A DNA stretch of 64,000 nucleotides from ZC4RG42 sp003242425 (GTDB taxonomy: Bacteria > Pseudomonadota > Gammaproteobacteria > Burkholderiales > SG8-39), in NCBI GenBank assembly GCA_937907425.1, contig CALCIE010000082.1:32031-96030 (forward strand), read 5' to 3'. How positions within the stretch are numbered: the stretch's first letter is position 1; each line of letters starts with the position of its first letter. This document shows, in pieces, positions 1-8,511 of this stretch. Under the pieces are notes generated by a model. It had not been told where the DNA came from, made no database searches, and saw only the letters and a list, made by a program, of their open reading frames with translations. The position numbers were made by a program, and so were the translations under genes.

Positions 1-1415
1 ACCACGATGCAGGCCAGCACCAGCAGCTCCACGGGCAGGCGCATCCAGCGCGGCGGTTCGTGCGGCACGCGCGGCAGATCGCGCGGGGCGCCGCCGAAGA
101 ACACGCCGTGGATGAAGCGCAGCGAATAGGCCACGCTGAACATGCCCCACAGCGTGCCCACGTAGGGCAGGGCTTCGTCGACGATGCTGCCGCTGTGGGT
201 CTCGAGCGCCTCGGCGAAGAACATCTCCTTCGACAGGAAGCCGTTGAGCAGCGGTACGCCGGCCATCGAAGCGGCGGCGACGATGGCTGCCGTGGCGGTG
301 ATCGGCATGAACGAATAGAGGCCGCGCAGCTTGCGGATGTCGCGCGTGCCGGTTTCGTGGTCGATGATGCCGGCGGCCATGAACAGCGAGGCCTTGAAGG
401 TCGCGTGGTTCATGATGTGGAAGATCGCCGCGACCACGCCGAGCGGCGTGGCGAGTCCCAGCAGCAGAGTGATCAGTCCGAGGTGGCTGATGGTCGAGTA
501 GGCGAGCAGACCCTTGAGATCGTGCTGGAAGATGGCGATGTAGGCCGCCAGCACCAGCGTCACCAGTCCCGCGGTGCCGATGATCCAGGTCCATTCGTCG
601 GTGCCCGCCATGGCGGGCGACAGCCGCGCGAGCAGGAACACCCCGGCCTTCACCATGGTGGCCGAGTGCAGATAGGCCGATACGGGTGTCGGCGCCGCCA
701 TCGCGTGCGGCAGCCAGAAGTGGAAGGGGAACTGCGCGCTCTTGCTCAGCGCGCCGATCGCGATGAGCACCAGCGCGGGCACGTAGTACTCGTGGTTGCG
801 GATCGTGTCGCCGGCGGCGACGATGCGGTCGAGGTCGTAGCCGCCCGCCATGGTGCCGAGCAGCAGCAGCCCGGCGAACAGGCACAGCCCGCCCGCGCCC
901 GTGACCGTCAGCGCCATGCGCGCGCCGTCGCGCGCGGTCGCGTTGTGGTGCCAGTAGCCGATTAGCAGGAAGGAGTAGAGGCTCGTCAGTTCCCAGAAGA
1001 AGGCGAGCTGGATGAGATTGCCGGAGAGCACGATGCCCAGCATCGAGCCCATGAAGCCGAGCAGGAAGGCGAAGAAGCGCGGTACCGGGTCCTCGGCCGA
1101 CATGTAGTAGCGCGCGTAGATCACCACCAGCAGGCCGATGGCGGTGATGAGCATGGCGAAGATCCACGCCAGGCCGTCCAGCCGCAGGACGAAGTGCAGT
1201 CCCATCTGGGGCAGCCACTCGATGTCGTGGCGGATGACGGCGCCACCGGATACCTCGGGATAGAGGCTCGCGGTGAGGAGCGCGCCGGCGAGCGCCACCA
1301 GGCCGGCGAGCCACGCCTCGGCGTTGCGCGCGTTCTGGCGCATCAACGCGGCCAGCAGGCTACCGGCGAAGGGCAGAACGAGCAGAACGATCAGTCGCAG
1401 CGGGGCGTCTGGCAT
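1..1415 (-). CDS. mrpA: Monovalent cation/H+ antiporter subunit A (MrpA/PhaA-like), 3' end outside the window
   Basis: Leftward frame from ATG 1415, still open at base 1, so about 471 N-terminal residues are visible. The translation is a run of hydrophobic helices with the NuoL/MrpA core: an N-terminal ALMRQNARNAEAWLAG, a membrane-buried Glu near residue 142 (FFWELTSLYSF), LSKSAQFPFHFWLPHAM, and HIMNHATFKASLFM. It is the proton-channel-like large subunit of the multi-subunit Na+(K+)/H+ antiporter in the inner membrane; the rest of the operon should lie to the left. Family proteins run to about 800-970 residues, so roughly half is missing. A NuoL/HyfB-like homologue cannot be wholly excluded, but the N-terminus and HETGTRDI segment fit MrpA better. 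Confidence 0.85.
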   Translation of the reverse strand, partial: MPDAPLRLIVLLVLPFAGSLLAALMRQNARNAEAWLAGLVALAGALLTASLYPEVSGGAVIRHDIEWLPQMGLHFVLRLDGLAWIFAMLITAIGLLVVIYARYYMSAEDPVPRFFAFLLGFMGSMLGIVLSGNLIQLAFFWELTSLYSFLLIGYWHHNATARDGARMALTVTGAGGLCLFAGLLLLGTMAGGYDLDRIVAAGDTIRNHEYYVPALVLIAIGALSKSAQFPFHFWLPHAMAAPTPVSAYLHSATMVKAGVFLLARLSPAMAGTDEWTWIIGTAGLVTLVLAAYIAIFQHDLKGLLAYSTISHLGLITLLLGLATPLGVVAAIFHIMNHATFKASLFMAAGIIDHETGTRDIRKLRGLYSFMPITATAAIVAAASMAGVPLLNGFLSKEMFFAEALETHSGSIVDEALPYVGTLWGMFSVAYSLRFIHGVFFGGAPRDLPRVPHEPPRWMRLPVELLVLACIV

Positions 1416-1476
1416 GGTCGGTCGGGCGCCCCACGAACGGGGGGAACAGCCTGATTAAGGTTTTGGAAAAGCGCAA

Positions 1477-1482
1477 ATTATA
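1477..1482 (-). promoter_or_regulatory. Perfect TATAAT -10 element upstream of the mrpA-like gene
   Basis: The minus strand reads TATAAT here, 62 bases upstream of the ATG at 1415, in an AT-rich patch between the 3' end of guaD and mrpA. There is no good -35 hexamer 17 bases upstream, so it may be a weak or activator-dependent promoter. Confidence 0.45.
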
Positions 1483-1500
1483 ACAAGCCCTTGCGACTCA

Positions 1501-2856
1501 TTATGGACGCGCCGCGTCAACTTCCGGGCGGCGAGGCTGCGCATCCGCGTCGCGGTCGTGCGCGAGCTCGCCGGCGATGTAGGTCGCGCGCACCGCCCGG
1601 TCGTCGCCCAGGATCATCAGCGCGAAGAGCAGGTCTTCCACGCCGTCGGCGTTGCGGGTACGGAGCTGCAGGGCGGGCGTGGCGGCGACGTCGAGCACGA
1701 CCAGGTCGGCTTCGTAACCCGGCTCCAGCGCCCCGATCCGGTCATCGAGCCGCAGGGCGCGCGCGGCGCCGAGCGTGGCCGTGTAGTAGGCCTGCGCGGC
1801 GGTGAGCGTCTGACCGTTCAGCTGCGCGACCTTATAGGCGTCGCCCATGGTCTTCAGCAGCGAGTAGCTCGTGCCGGCGCCGATGTCGGTGCCCAGGGCG
1901 ACGTGGATGCCGTGCTTGCGCGCGGCATGCAGACGGAACAGCCCGCTGCCTAGGAACAGGTTCGAAGTCGGGCAGTGCGCGATCGCCGTACCCGTGGCCG
2001 CGAGCCGCCCGAGCTCGCGTTCGCTGAGATGGATGCCGTGGGCGTAGAGCGCGCGCGGACCGAGCAGGCCGTAGCGCTCGTACACGTCCACGTAATCCAG
2101 CGCGTCCGGAAAGAGCTGCCGCACCCAGGCCACTTCCGCGAGGTTCTCGGCGAGGTGCGAATGCAGATACGCGTCCGGATGCTCGCGCCACAGCGCGCCC
2201 GCCGCTTCGAGCTGCTCCGGCGAGCTGGAGCCGGCGAAACGCGGGGTGATGGCGTAGAGCAGCCGGCCGCGGCCGTGCCATTTCTCGAGCAGCGTCTTGG
2301 AATCGTCGTAGCCCTTCTGCGCCGTGTCGGTGAGCGCCGCCGGCGCATTGCGGTCCATCAGCACCTTGCCTGCGATCAGCCGCATGTTGCGCCGCTCCGC
2401 CTCGCCGAACACGGCCTCCACCGATTGCGGATAGACGGCGCAGAAGGTCACCGCGGTGGTGGTGCCGTGGCGCAGCAGCTCGTCGCAGAAGAAGCGCGCG
2501 ATGGCCTCGCTGTGCAACACTTCGGCGAAAGCCTGCTCGGCGTTGAAGGTGTAGCGGTCGAGCCAGTCCAGGAGCTGGGCGCCGCAGGAGCCGACGATCT
2601 GCGCCTGCACGTAATGGATGTGCGCGTCGACGAAGCCGGGCAGGATGAGCGAGCGTCCGTAGGACATCGGCCGCACGCCGGGCGGCAGCGCGGGCAGTAC
2701 TTCGGAAGCCGGCCCGCTGGCGACGATGCGGCCGCCGGCCATGGCGACGATGCCGTCCTCCACGACCCGCATCGCGTCGTCGTTCACGAACGGATCGTCG
2801 TGGAACCACACCAGCGTTCCGCGCAGCGCGCGCACAGCGGAATCGAGCGTTTTCAT
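1501..2856 (-). CDS. guaD: Guanine deaminase
   Basis: Cytosolic purine catabolism: hydrolytic deamination of guanine to xanthine plus ammonia. About 451 residues, the normal family length. Amidohydrolase metal-site motifs are present in order: GFVDAHIHYVQ near residue 80, HSHLAEN, YAHGIHLSE, HCPTSNLFLGSG (typical of guanine deaminase) and LGTDIGAGTSYS with the final catalytic Asp. The start MKTLDSAVRALRG is preferred over an ATG three codons upstream because it matches family N-termini. It is divergent from the phospholipase-D-like gene, with about 90 bp between the starts. No xanthine dehydrogenase or uricase gene is adjacent. Confidence 0.93.
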   Translation of the reverse strand: MKTLDSAVRALRGTLVWFHDDPFVNDDAMRVVEDGIVAMAGGRIVASGPASEVLPALPPGVRPMSYGRSLILPGFVDAHIHYVQAQIVGSCGAQLLDWLDRYTFNAEQAFAEVLHSEAIARFFCDELLRHGTTTAVTFCAVYPQSVEAVFGEAERRNMRLIAGKVLMDRNAPAALTDTAQKGYDDSKTLLEKWHGRGRLLYAITPRFAGSSSPEQLEAAGALWREHPDAYLHSHLAENLAEVAWVRQLFPDALDYVDVYERYGLLGPRALYAHGIHLSERELGRLAATGTAIAHCPTSNLFLGSGLFRLHAARKHGIHVALGTDIGAGTSYSLLKTMGDAYKVAQLNGQTLTAAQAYYTATLGAARALRLDDRIGALEPGYEADLVVLDVAATPALQLRTRNADGVEDLLFALMILGDDRAVRATYIAGELAHDRDADAQPRRPEVDAARP

Positions 2857-2948
2857 TGGCCACACGGCGGAGTGGGACGCGGCGCCATTATGACCTACAC
2901 CGTGCAGAAGGGCGACCGCGGGAACGGCTTGCGGTACCCTTGCGGCCT

Positions 2949-4409
2949 ATGGATCGTTACGGAATCGACGCGCGCCTGCGCGAAGCCCTGCGTGCCAGCG
3001 GCGAAGTCGAGGCGAGCCAGCTGGCCGAACGCGCCTTCGCGCGAGCGACGGGCGCCGAACTGGTCGGCGGCAACGCGGTGCGCATCCTGCGCGATGCGGA
3101 GGAACACTTCCCCGCGTGGCTGGAGGCCATCCGCAGCGCCGAGGATGTGATCTACCTCGAAAGCTACATCATCGCCGACGACCGCATCGGCCGCATGTTC
3201 GTCGACGCGCTCGCCGAACGCGCCCGCCGCGGGGTCGAGGTCTACGTTCTCTACGACTGGCTGGGTTCCCTGCGGTCGCGCTTCCTCTGGAAACCCCTGC
3301 TCGACGCCGGCGCCGAAGTGCGGCCCTTCAATCCCTTCCGTTTCGACGAGCCCTTCGGCTGGACGATGCGCGATCACCGCAAGATGCTCGCGGTGGACGG
3401 ACGCGTGGGCTACGTCACCGGGCTGTGCCTGAGCAGCAAGTGGTGCGGCGACCCGGCCAAGGGCATCGAGCCGTGGCGCGACACCGGTATCGAGATCCGC
3501 GGGCCGGCGGTGCTGGAACTGGAAGCCGCGTTCGCGCGCGCCTGGATGGCGAGCGGGGCCGAATCGCCGCCGCTGCGGGTGCCGGACCGGCGGGTCGAGC
3601 ACGCGGGCGACACGGCGTTGCGCGTCGTGGCGAGCGAGCCCAATACGGCGAATGTGTTTCGCCTGGACCAGCTGGTGGCCGCCGTGGCGAGCCAGCGCCT
3701 GTGGCTCACGGACGCGTACTTCGTCGGCATCACGCCCTACGTGCGCGCGCTCTGCGACGCCGCGCTCGACGGCGTGGACGTGCGCCTGCTCGTACCGGGG
3801 GCGAGCGACCTGCCGATCGTGAGCCGTCTCTCGCGCGCGGGCTACCGGCCGCTGCTCGAGGCCGGCGTGCGCATCTTCGAGTGGAACGGCAGCATGCTGC
3901 ACGCCAAGACCGCCGTGGCCGACGCCCGCTGGGCGCGCGTGGGCTCCACCAACCTCAACTTCGCCAGCTGGATGAACAACTACGAGCTCGACGTGGCAAT
4001 CGAGGACGAGGCCTTCGCGGCGCAGATGGCGGCGATGTACGAAGAGGATCTGGAACGCAGCACCGAGATCGTGCTCGGCAGGCGCAACCGCGTGATGCGC
4101 ATCGCGCCGCGCGAACGCCGCACGCGGCGGGCGCTCTCCGGTAGCGCGGGACGCGCGGCGGCCGGCGCGCTGTCGGTCGGCAGCGCCTTGGGCGCGGCGC
4201 TCGCGCGGCGGCGCGTGCTGGGGCCGGCCGAGTCCAGCGTGCTGGCCACGATGGCGGCTTTTTTCCTGCTGTCGTCGATCCTGGCCCTGTTGTGGCCGCT
4301 GGTGTTCGCCATCCCGTTCGCGGTGCTGACGGCCTGGATCGGGGTCGCGCTGGCGTGGCGCGCGCTGCGGCTGCGGCGCGCGGTCAGGGCGAACGAACCG
4401 CCGGGTTGA
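2949..4409 (+). CDS. Phospholipase D family / cardiolipin synthase-like protein with C-terminal membrane anchor
   Basis: 486 residues with two HKD motifs: HRKMLAVD (His near 143) and HAKTAVAD (His near 318, followed by GSTN). Two HKD motifs form one active site in this superfamily, normally transferring phosphatidyl groups, as in cardiolipin synthesis. It differs from classical ClsA, which carries N-terminal helices: here the N-terminus is soluble and two hydrophobic helices lie at about residues 427-470, followed by an Arg-rich tail. ClsB/YbhO-like or another PLD transferase is possible. ATG 2949 is chosen because the upstream in-frame sequence is the guaD-divergent promoter region and does not look like protein. 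Confidence 0.8.
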   Translation: MDRYGIDARLREALRASGEVEASQLAERAFARATGAELVGGNAVRILRDAEEHFPAWLEAIRSAEDVIYLESYIIADDRIGRMFVDALAERARRGVEVYVLYDWLGSLRSRFLWKPLLDAGAEVRPFNPFRFDEPFGWTMRDHRKMLAVDGRVGYVTGLCLSSKWCGDPAKGIEPWRDTGIEIRGPAVLELEAAFARAWMASGAESPPLRVPDRRVEHAGDTALRVVASEPNTANVFRLDQLVAAVASQRLWLTDAYFVGITPYVRALCDAALDGVDVRLLVPGASDLPIVSRLSRAGYRPLLEAGVRIFEWNGSMLHAKTAVADARWARVGSTNLNFASWMNNYELDVAIEDEAFAAQMAAMYEEDLERSTEIVLGRRNRVMRIAPRERRTRRALSGSAGRAAAGALSVGSALGAALARRRVLGPAESSVLATMAAFFLLSSILALLWPLVFAIPFAVLTAWIGVALAWRALRLRRAVRANEPPG

Positions 4410-4440
4410 AGAGGAACTGGTTTTAAGCGCGGCAGTCTGC

Positions 4441-4446
4441 TATTAT
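4441..4446 (+). promoter_or_regulatory. Probable -10 element (TATTAT) of tRNA-Arg
   Basis: TATTAT lies 12 bases before the mature tRNA 5' end, the usual distance for a tRNA promoter. The -35 (TGGTTT, 4419-4424, spacer 16) is weak. Confidence 0.35.
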
Positions 4447-4457
4447 TCGCGCCCGTT

Positions 4458-4534
4458 GCGCCCGTAGCTCAGTTGGATAGAGTACTTGGCTACGAACCAA
4501 GGGGTCGGAGGTTCGAATCCTTCCGGGCGCGCCA
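4458..4534 (+). tRNA. tRNA-Arg(ACG)
   Basis: 77 nt with encoded CCA. The acceptor stem GCGCCCG pairs with CGGGCGC. The anticodon arm CTTGG-CTACGAA-CCAAG gives anticodon ACG, read as ICG after A34 deamination. The T arm GGAGG-TTCGAAT-CCTTC follows. It decodes the CGN box. Confidence 0.97.
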
Positions 4535-4550
4535 ACGCTCACTACGATTG

Positions 4551-4576
4551 ACGCCGAGGCTTCCCTCGGCGTTTTT
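4551..4576 (+). terminator. Rho-independent terminator after tRNA-Arg
   Basis: Nine-base stem ACGCCGAGG / CCTCGGCGT with a CTTC loop, followed by a T run, 16 bases after the tRNA CCA. Confidence 0.85.
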
Positions 4577-4664
4577 CGTTCCTGCAGGTGTTGCAAGGCG
4601 TCGCCCGTTCGATGCCGTCCGCAACGCTTTCTTTGCAACGTCGCCCGACCGCACGTACCACGCC

Positions 4665-5747
4665 CTATGGCGCTTGCTGCGCGCGCCGCGCGGCGCGACG
4701 GCCTTCCGGGCTTTCGAGCACGTCCTCGACGTAGAGCTCGCGCACCAGCACCATCGTCACCACCGCGAGCGGCGTGGCGAACAGCACGCCGAGTATCCCG
4801 AACAGCACGCCGAAGGCCACTACCGATACGAGCGCGATGGCGGGCGGCAGCGCCACCGCCCAACGCTGCGCGAGCGGCGTGATGAGATTGCCTTCCAACT
4901 GCTGCACGACGAGGTACACGATCGCGGCGTAGAGCGCGATGTCCGGCCCGACGGTGAAACCCATGAGGATGCCTGGGATGGCGGCGGCGATGGGACCGAT
5001 GATCGGGACGAAGTCCGCCAGCCCCGCGACGATGCCGAGCGCGAGCGCAAGCGGTACGCCGGCGATCGCCAGTCCGATGCCGGTCGCGATGCCGACGCCC
5101 AGCATCGCGATGCCCTGGCCGAGCAGCCATTTGCGTAACGCGCGGCCGGCGGACAGCAGAGCCCGTTCGGCGTTGTCGCGGCCGGCGATTGGGATCAGCC
5201 GCAAGGCGCCTTTCAGGTACCGGCGCGGTTCGAGCGCAAGATAGAGCGCGAGGAACACGATGAGCAGCGCGTTCGCGACCGCACCGAGCGTGACGGTGGC
5301 GAAACGCGTGAGGCCTTTCAGCGTGCCCGAAGTGCTTTCGCCGGCGCGCTCGATCGCGTCGTTCATCGTGCCGGCGAGCGGCGAGCGCTCGATCCGTTCC
5401 ATGATCTGCTGCGCCGCTTCCGGCAGGCGGCGCGCGAGCTCTCCCATCTGTTGGACGATCTGATTGCCGAACAACCAGGCCGCGCCGGCGACGATCGCCG
5501 TCAGCACGAGCACGACGAGGATCACGCTCCAGCGTTCGGACAGATGCAGCCGCCGATGCAGCGGGTCGGCCAGGGCGCGCAGCACGGTGGCGAATACGAT
5601 GCCGGCGAAAGCGAGCAGCAGCACGTCGGCGAGTGCCCAGGCGAGCAGGGCGGTCGCACCGATCACGACGGTGACGCTCACATAGCGCGCATAGCTGCGG
5701 ATATCGATCAACGAGACGTACCCGGTTGTTTTGTCTACCGTTTGCAA
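4665..5747 (-). CDS. AI-2E family transporter (PerM/YdiK-type permease)
   Basis: 360 residues, near the family norm of about 350-370. It is almost entirely membrane helices: a pair at residues 22-60, one near 75-95, an amphipathic connecting segment, and a C-terminal block of four or five helices. Family signatures include GVATGIGL-like Gly-rich helices, ADFVPIIGPIAAAIPG and the VVQQLEGNLITPL segment. The family is named for TqsA, but substrates of most members are unknown; some are Na+/H+ antiporters or permeases. No luxS or quorum-sensing gene is adjacent, so a signalling role is unsupported. Divergent from folE. Confidence 0.88.
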   Translation of the reverse strand: MQTVDKTTGYVSLIDIRSYARYVSVTVVIGATALLAWALADVLLLAFAGIVFATVLRALADPLHRRLHLSERWSVILVVLVLTAIVAGAAWLFGNQIVQQMGELARRLPEAAQQIMERIERSPLAGTMNDAIERAGESTSGTLKGLTRFATVTLGAVANALLIVFLALYLALEPRRYLKGALRLIPIAGRDNAERALLSAGRALRKWLLGQGIAMLGVGIATGIGLAIAGVPLALALGIVAGLADFVPIIGPIAAAIPGILMGFTVGPDIALYAAIVYLVVQQLEGNLITPLAQRWAVALPPAIALVSVVAFGVLFGILGVLFATPLAVVTMVLVRELYVEDVLESPEGRRAARRAQQAP

Positions 5748-5813
5748 GTTCGAGGCCCGCGCCGGAACGGCTTATGCAGGGATGCGGGCGTTCAAGCCGT
5801 ACGGAGGGCCGCG

Positions 5814-6422
5814 ATGAGTGCAGGCATTGAGCGTCCCAGCCGCGCACAGGCCGAGGAGGCGGTACGCACCCTGATCCGATGGGCCGGCGACGATCCGGAC
5901 CGCGAGGGCCTGCGCGACACGCCCGGACGCGTGGTCCGGGCTTACGAGGAATTCTTTTCCGGTTACGCCGAAGATCCGGTGAAGGTGCTGGAGCGCACCT
6001 TCACGGAAGTGGACGGTTATGACGAGATGATCGTCATGAACGACATCCGCTTCGAAAGTCATTGCGAGCATCACATGGCGCCGATCATCGGCAAGGCGCA
6101 CATCGGTTATCTGCCGGACCGGCGTGTCGTAGGCATCTCCAAACTCGCGCGCCTGGTGGACATTTATGCACGTCGGCTGCAAATCCAGGAAAAGATGACC
6201 GTGCAGATCGCCGATACCCTGATGCAGGTGTTGCGTCCCAAGGGCGTGGCCGTGGTCCTCGAAGCCGCCCATCAATGCATGACCACGCGCGGCGTCCACA
6301 AGCCGGGCGTCACGCTCGTCACCAGCCGCATGGTCGGCATTTTCCGCACCAACAGCGATACGCGGCGCGAATTCCTGGAAATCGCCCGCGTGCGCGGCAC
6401 CAGCGTTCCCGACTTCACCTGA
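5814..6422 (+). CDS. folE: GTP cyclohydrolase I
   Basis: Converts GTP to 7,8-dihydroneopterin triphosphate, the first step to folate and pterin-type cofactors. 202 residues. The zinc ligands are visible: Cys84 and His87 in ESHCEHHMAP and Cys155 in HQCMTTRG. The catalytic-region segments VGISKLARLVDIYARRLQIQE and EFLEIAR are conserved. Start ATG 5814 has GGAGG at 5802-5806; the open frame extends further upstream but runs antisense into the permease gene. No folB/folK neighbours, so this is a stand-alone copy, possibly linked to stress-related pterin demand given the following genes (inference). Confidence 0.95.
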   Translation: MSAGIERPSRAQAEEAVRTLIRWAGDDPDREGLRDTPGRVVRAYEEFFSGYAEDPVKVLERTFTEVDGYDEMIVMNDIRFESHCEHHMAPIIGKAHIGYLPDRRVVGISKLARLVDIYARRLQIQEKMTVQIADTLMQVLRPKGVAVVLEAAHQCMTTRGVHKPGVTLVTSRMVGIFRTNSDTRREFLEIARVRGTSVPDFT

Positions 6423-6503
6423 ATAGTGCGCACGCCGCTTGTATGCGGCTCCGGTGAACCCCCGCGCCGCGTGGCGCGCCGAGGGAAGTCAAAGGAGACG
6501 AAG

Positions 6504-6932
6504 ATGCGAGTGAGCGAAGCAATGACGCGCGACGTGCGCGTGGCCGATCCGCGACAGACCATCCGCGAAGCTGCGCGGATCATGGCGGAGATCGATGCCG
6601 GCGTGTTGCCGGTTGGCGAAGACGACCGCCTGGTGGGGATGATCACCGACCGCGATATCGCCGTGCGTGCGGTGGCATTCGGCAAAGGCCCCGATACGCC
6701 GGTGCGCGAAGTCATGAGCGAGGAAGTGCTGTACTGCTTCGAGGATGACGACATCGACGAAGTGGCCGAGAACATGAGCAGCGTGCGAGTGCGGCGGTTG
6801 CCGGTGGTGAACCAGGACAAGCGCCTGGTCGGCATCGTGTCTCTGGGCGATCTCGCCGTGACGCAGGGCGGCGACGCGGCGGGCAAGGCGATGGAGGGCA
6901 TCGCGAGACCCGGCGGACCACATTCCCAGTGA
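6504..6932 (+). CDS. CBS-domain pair protein
   Basis: 142 residues made of two tandem CBS motifs (about 1-60 and 68-130). The segments VRVADPRQTIREAARIMAEIDAGVLPV and LVGMITDRDIAVRAVA form the first; PVREVMSEEVLYCFEDDDIDEVAENM and LVGIVSLGDLAV the second. Stand-alone CBS pairs of this type bind adenine nucleotides and act as energy or stress sensors. AAAGGAGAC at 6491-6499 fixes ATG 6504. First of six co-directional genes (to 11451) that share similar Shine-Dalgarno sequences; whether they form one transcript is not shown. Confidence 0.9.
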   Translation: MRVSEAMTRDVRVADPRQTIREAARIMAEIDAGVLPVGEDDRLVGMITDRDIAVRAVAFGKGPDTPVREVMSEEVLYCFEDDDIDEVAENMSSVRVRRLPVVNQDKRLVGIVSLGDLAVTQGGDAAGKAMEGIARPGGPHSQ

Positions 6933-7074
6933 GACGCCGTTCCCGGCTGTCCCCGACATCGTGGCGCGGGGTATGGGGCTTGCACCACTGTGAGACGCGG
7001 CCCCTTTGCGCCGCGCATCACCGTGCCGGAGGTTCGCGCAAGCGGACTTCGGCCGTCCGGAAGGAGAGAGCAAA

Positions 7075-8385
7075 ATGGTGGAACGCAATCGCCAGGGCGA
7101 ATACGACGAGCGCCGTGCCGGCGAGCGGGAAGATTCGTACTCGGCTCAGCAGCAACGCCAGTCCTCGCAGGATCGCTACGGCGCTCGGGGCGACTGGCAA
7201 CGCGAGGGGCGTCAGCCCTCACAGCAGAACTACGGACAACAGGACTATGGCCGTCAGCAGTGGCAGCAGGATAGCGGCCAGTCACGGCAACGCGAACCGT
7301 ACTATCCCCACTACGGCGACATGCAGGGCTACGGCGGATTCATGGGGCACGGTTCGCCGGACGAAGAACGCCGTTACGGCCAGCAGCAGGGCGGGCAGGA
7401 GCGCTATCAGAGCGAGCACGACATTCCCGTGTACGGTTCGGGCCGCGGACCTTATGCCACGCTGGCGGGCTACGGCGCGTATAGAGGCATGGGGCCGGAA
7501 AACTACGACGTCGGTCAGCGCCAGCGCGAAGGCTCGTGGCAGGGAAGCGATACGCACCGTCCTTCCTACGGACCTTACGGCGGACAGATGTCGCAGCGCG
7601 ATTACGGTGCCTACGGTGCGCAGGGCTACGGCGGCGAGGGCGGTTCGGGCGCGCAGGGTTACGGCGGTCAGGGCGCCTACGGCCGATACGGCTCGCAAAG
7701 CGATTATGGTACGCCCGGCGGCTACGCGGGCGACCGTGTGTACCGGCAGCAGAGCGGCGCGCAGCACGAAACCGGCGGCGGCGCGCACTACGGCGGTCAA
7801 GTGAGCTACGGACAAGGCGCGTACGGCGGCTACGGCCAGGGCGAGTGGGGCCGTTCGAGCGGGCAGAGCGGTCCGAGCTGGGGCAACTGGGGCCAGTCCG
7901 GCCCCGCCGCCAAACAGCAGCGTCGCGGACCGAAGGGCTATCAACGTTCCGACGAACGCCTGAAGGAAGACATCTGCGAACGGCTGATGAACCGCTGGGA
8001 CATCGATTCCAGCGACGTCAGCATCGAGGTCTCGGGCGGCAACGTGATCCTGGAAGGCAACGTTCCCGAACGCCGTATGCGTCACGCGATCGAGGATCTC
8101 GTCGACGATTGCTACGGCGTGCGCGACATCGACAACCGTCTGCGCGTGCAGCGCTTCTACGGCGAGACGACTTCCGGTGCCGCGGCGGAAAGCCGTTCCC
8201 AATATGGACAGAGCGTCTCGCAGCAAAGCGGTTCGCAATCGGGCCAATCGTCCGGGAGCGGCACTCAACAGAACATCACCGCCGCGCAGACGGGGCAGGA
8301 TTCGGCCACCGACGCGCGCATGGGTTCGACCGCGCCTTCGAGCGCACCGGCACGCGCCGCATCGACGATCAAGAAAGACGAATGA
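7075..8385 (+). CDS. BON-domain protein with long Tyr/Gly/Gln-rich disordered (prion-like) region
   Basis: 436 residues. Residues 1-285 are low complexity: Gln/Arg-rich at the start (QQNYGQQDYGRQQWQQ), then Tyr-Gly-rich (GAYGAQGYGGEGGSGAQGYG and similar) with almost no Lys, Leu or Ile. A single BON domain follows at about 287-362: GPKGYQRSDERLKEDICERL, then a segment ending DNRLRVQRFYG. The tail (363-436) is Ser/Gln-rich. There is no signal peptide, so it is probably cytoplasmic. BON proteins are associated with envelope or osmotic stress (OsmY is the model), but here the domain is a small part of a disordered chain. AAGGAGAGAG precedes ATG 7075. Confidence 0.82.
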   Translation: MVERNRQGEYDERRAGEREDSYSAQQQRQSSQDRYGARGDWQREGRQPSQQNYGQQDYGRQQWQQDSGQSRQREPYYPHYGDMQGYGGFMGHGSPDEERRYGQQQGGQERYQSEHDIPVYGSGRGPYATLAGYGAYRGMGPENYDVGQRQREGSWQGSDTHRPSYGPYGGQMSQRDYGAYGAQGYGGEGGSGAQGYGGQGAYGRYGSQSDYGTPGGYAGDRVYRQQSGAQHETGGGAHYGGQVSYGQGAYGGYGQGEWGRSSGQSGPSWGNWGQSGPAAKQQRRGPKGYQRSDERLKEDICERLMNRWDIDSSDVSIEVSGGNVILEGNVPERRMRHAIEDLVDDCYGVRDIDNRLRVQRFYGETTSGAAAESRSQYGQSVSQQSGSQSGQSSGSGTQQNITAAQTGQDSATDARMGSTAPSSAPARAASTIKKDE

Positions 8386-8389
8386 AGCT

Positions 8390-8422
8390 TCGGCCTCCGA
8401 GTCCGTGTGGGACGGAGGCCGA
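8390..8422 (+). terminator. Strong hairpin after the BON gene, possible terminator or RNA-stabilising element
   Basis: Ten-base perfect stem TCGGCCTCCG / CGGAGGCCGA around a 13-base loop, starting four bases after the BON stop codon. No T run follows, so efficient intrinsic termination is doubtful. It may set the relative transcript level of the genes on either side. Confidence 0.4.
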
Positions 8423-8511
8423 CATCTTCGGTCAGATTGCACCGACCGGCATAGGCATTGCGACTGTCAACGCGTGGCTTCGCATCGAAGCCGGACAACA
8501 GGAGACACGCG

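Noticed and set aside
60..965. 301-codon open frame on the plus strand
   Set aside because: Antisense to the MrpA-like membrane protein, whose reading is far more protein-like.
4665..5747. Quorum-sensing role for the AI-2E family protein
   Set aside because: Family name alone; no luxS, lsr or sensor gene nearby.
6434..6449. Terminator after folE
   Set aside because: GCCGC/GCGGC hairpin is only five pairs and lacks a T run.
7600..7850. Tyr-Gly repeats as a DNA microsatellite or CRISPR-like array
   Set aside because: Repeat units vary in length and codon use, and no spacer pattern exists; it is protein low complexity.
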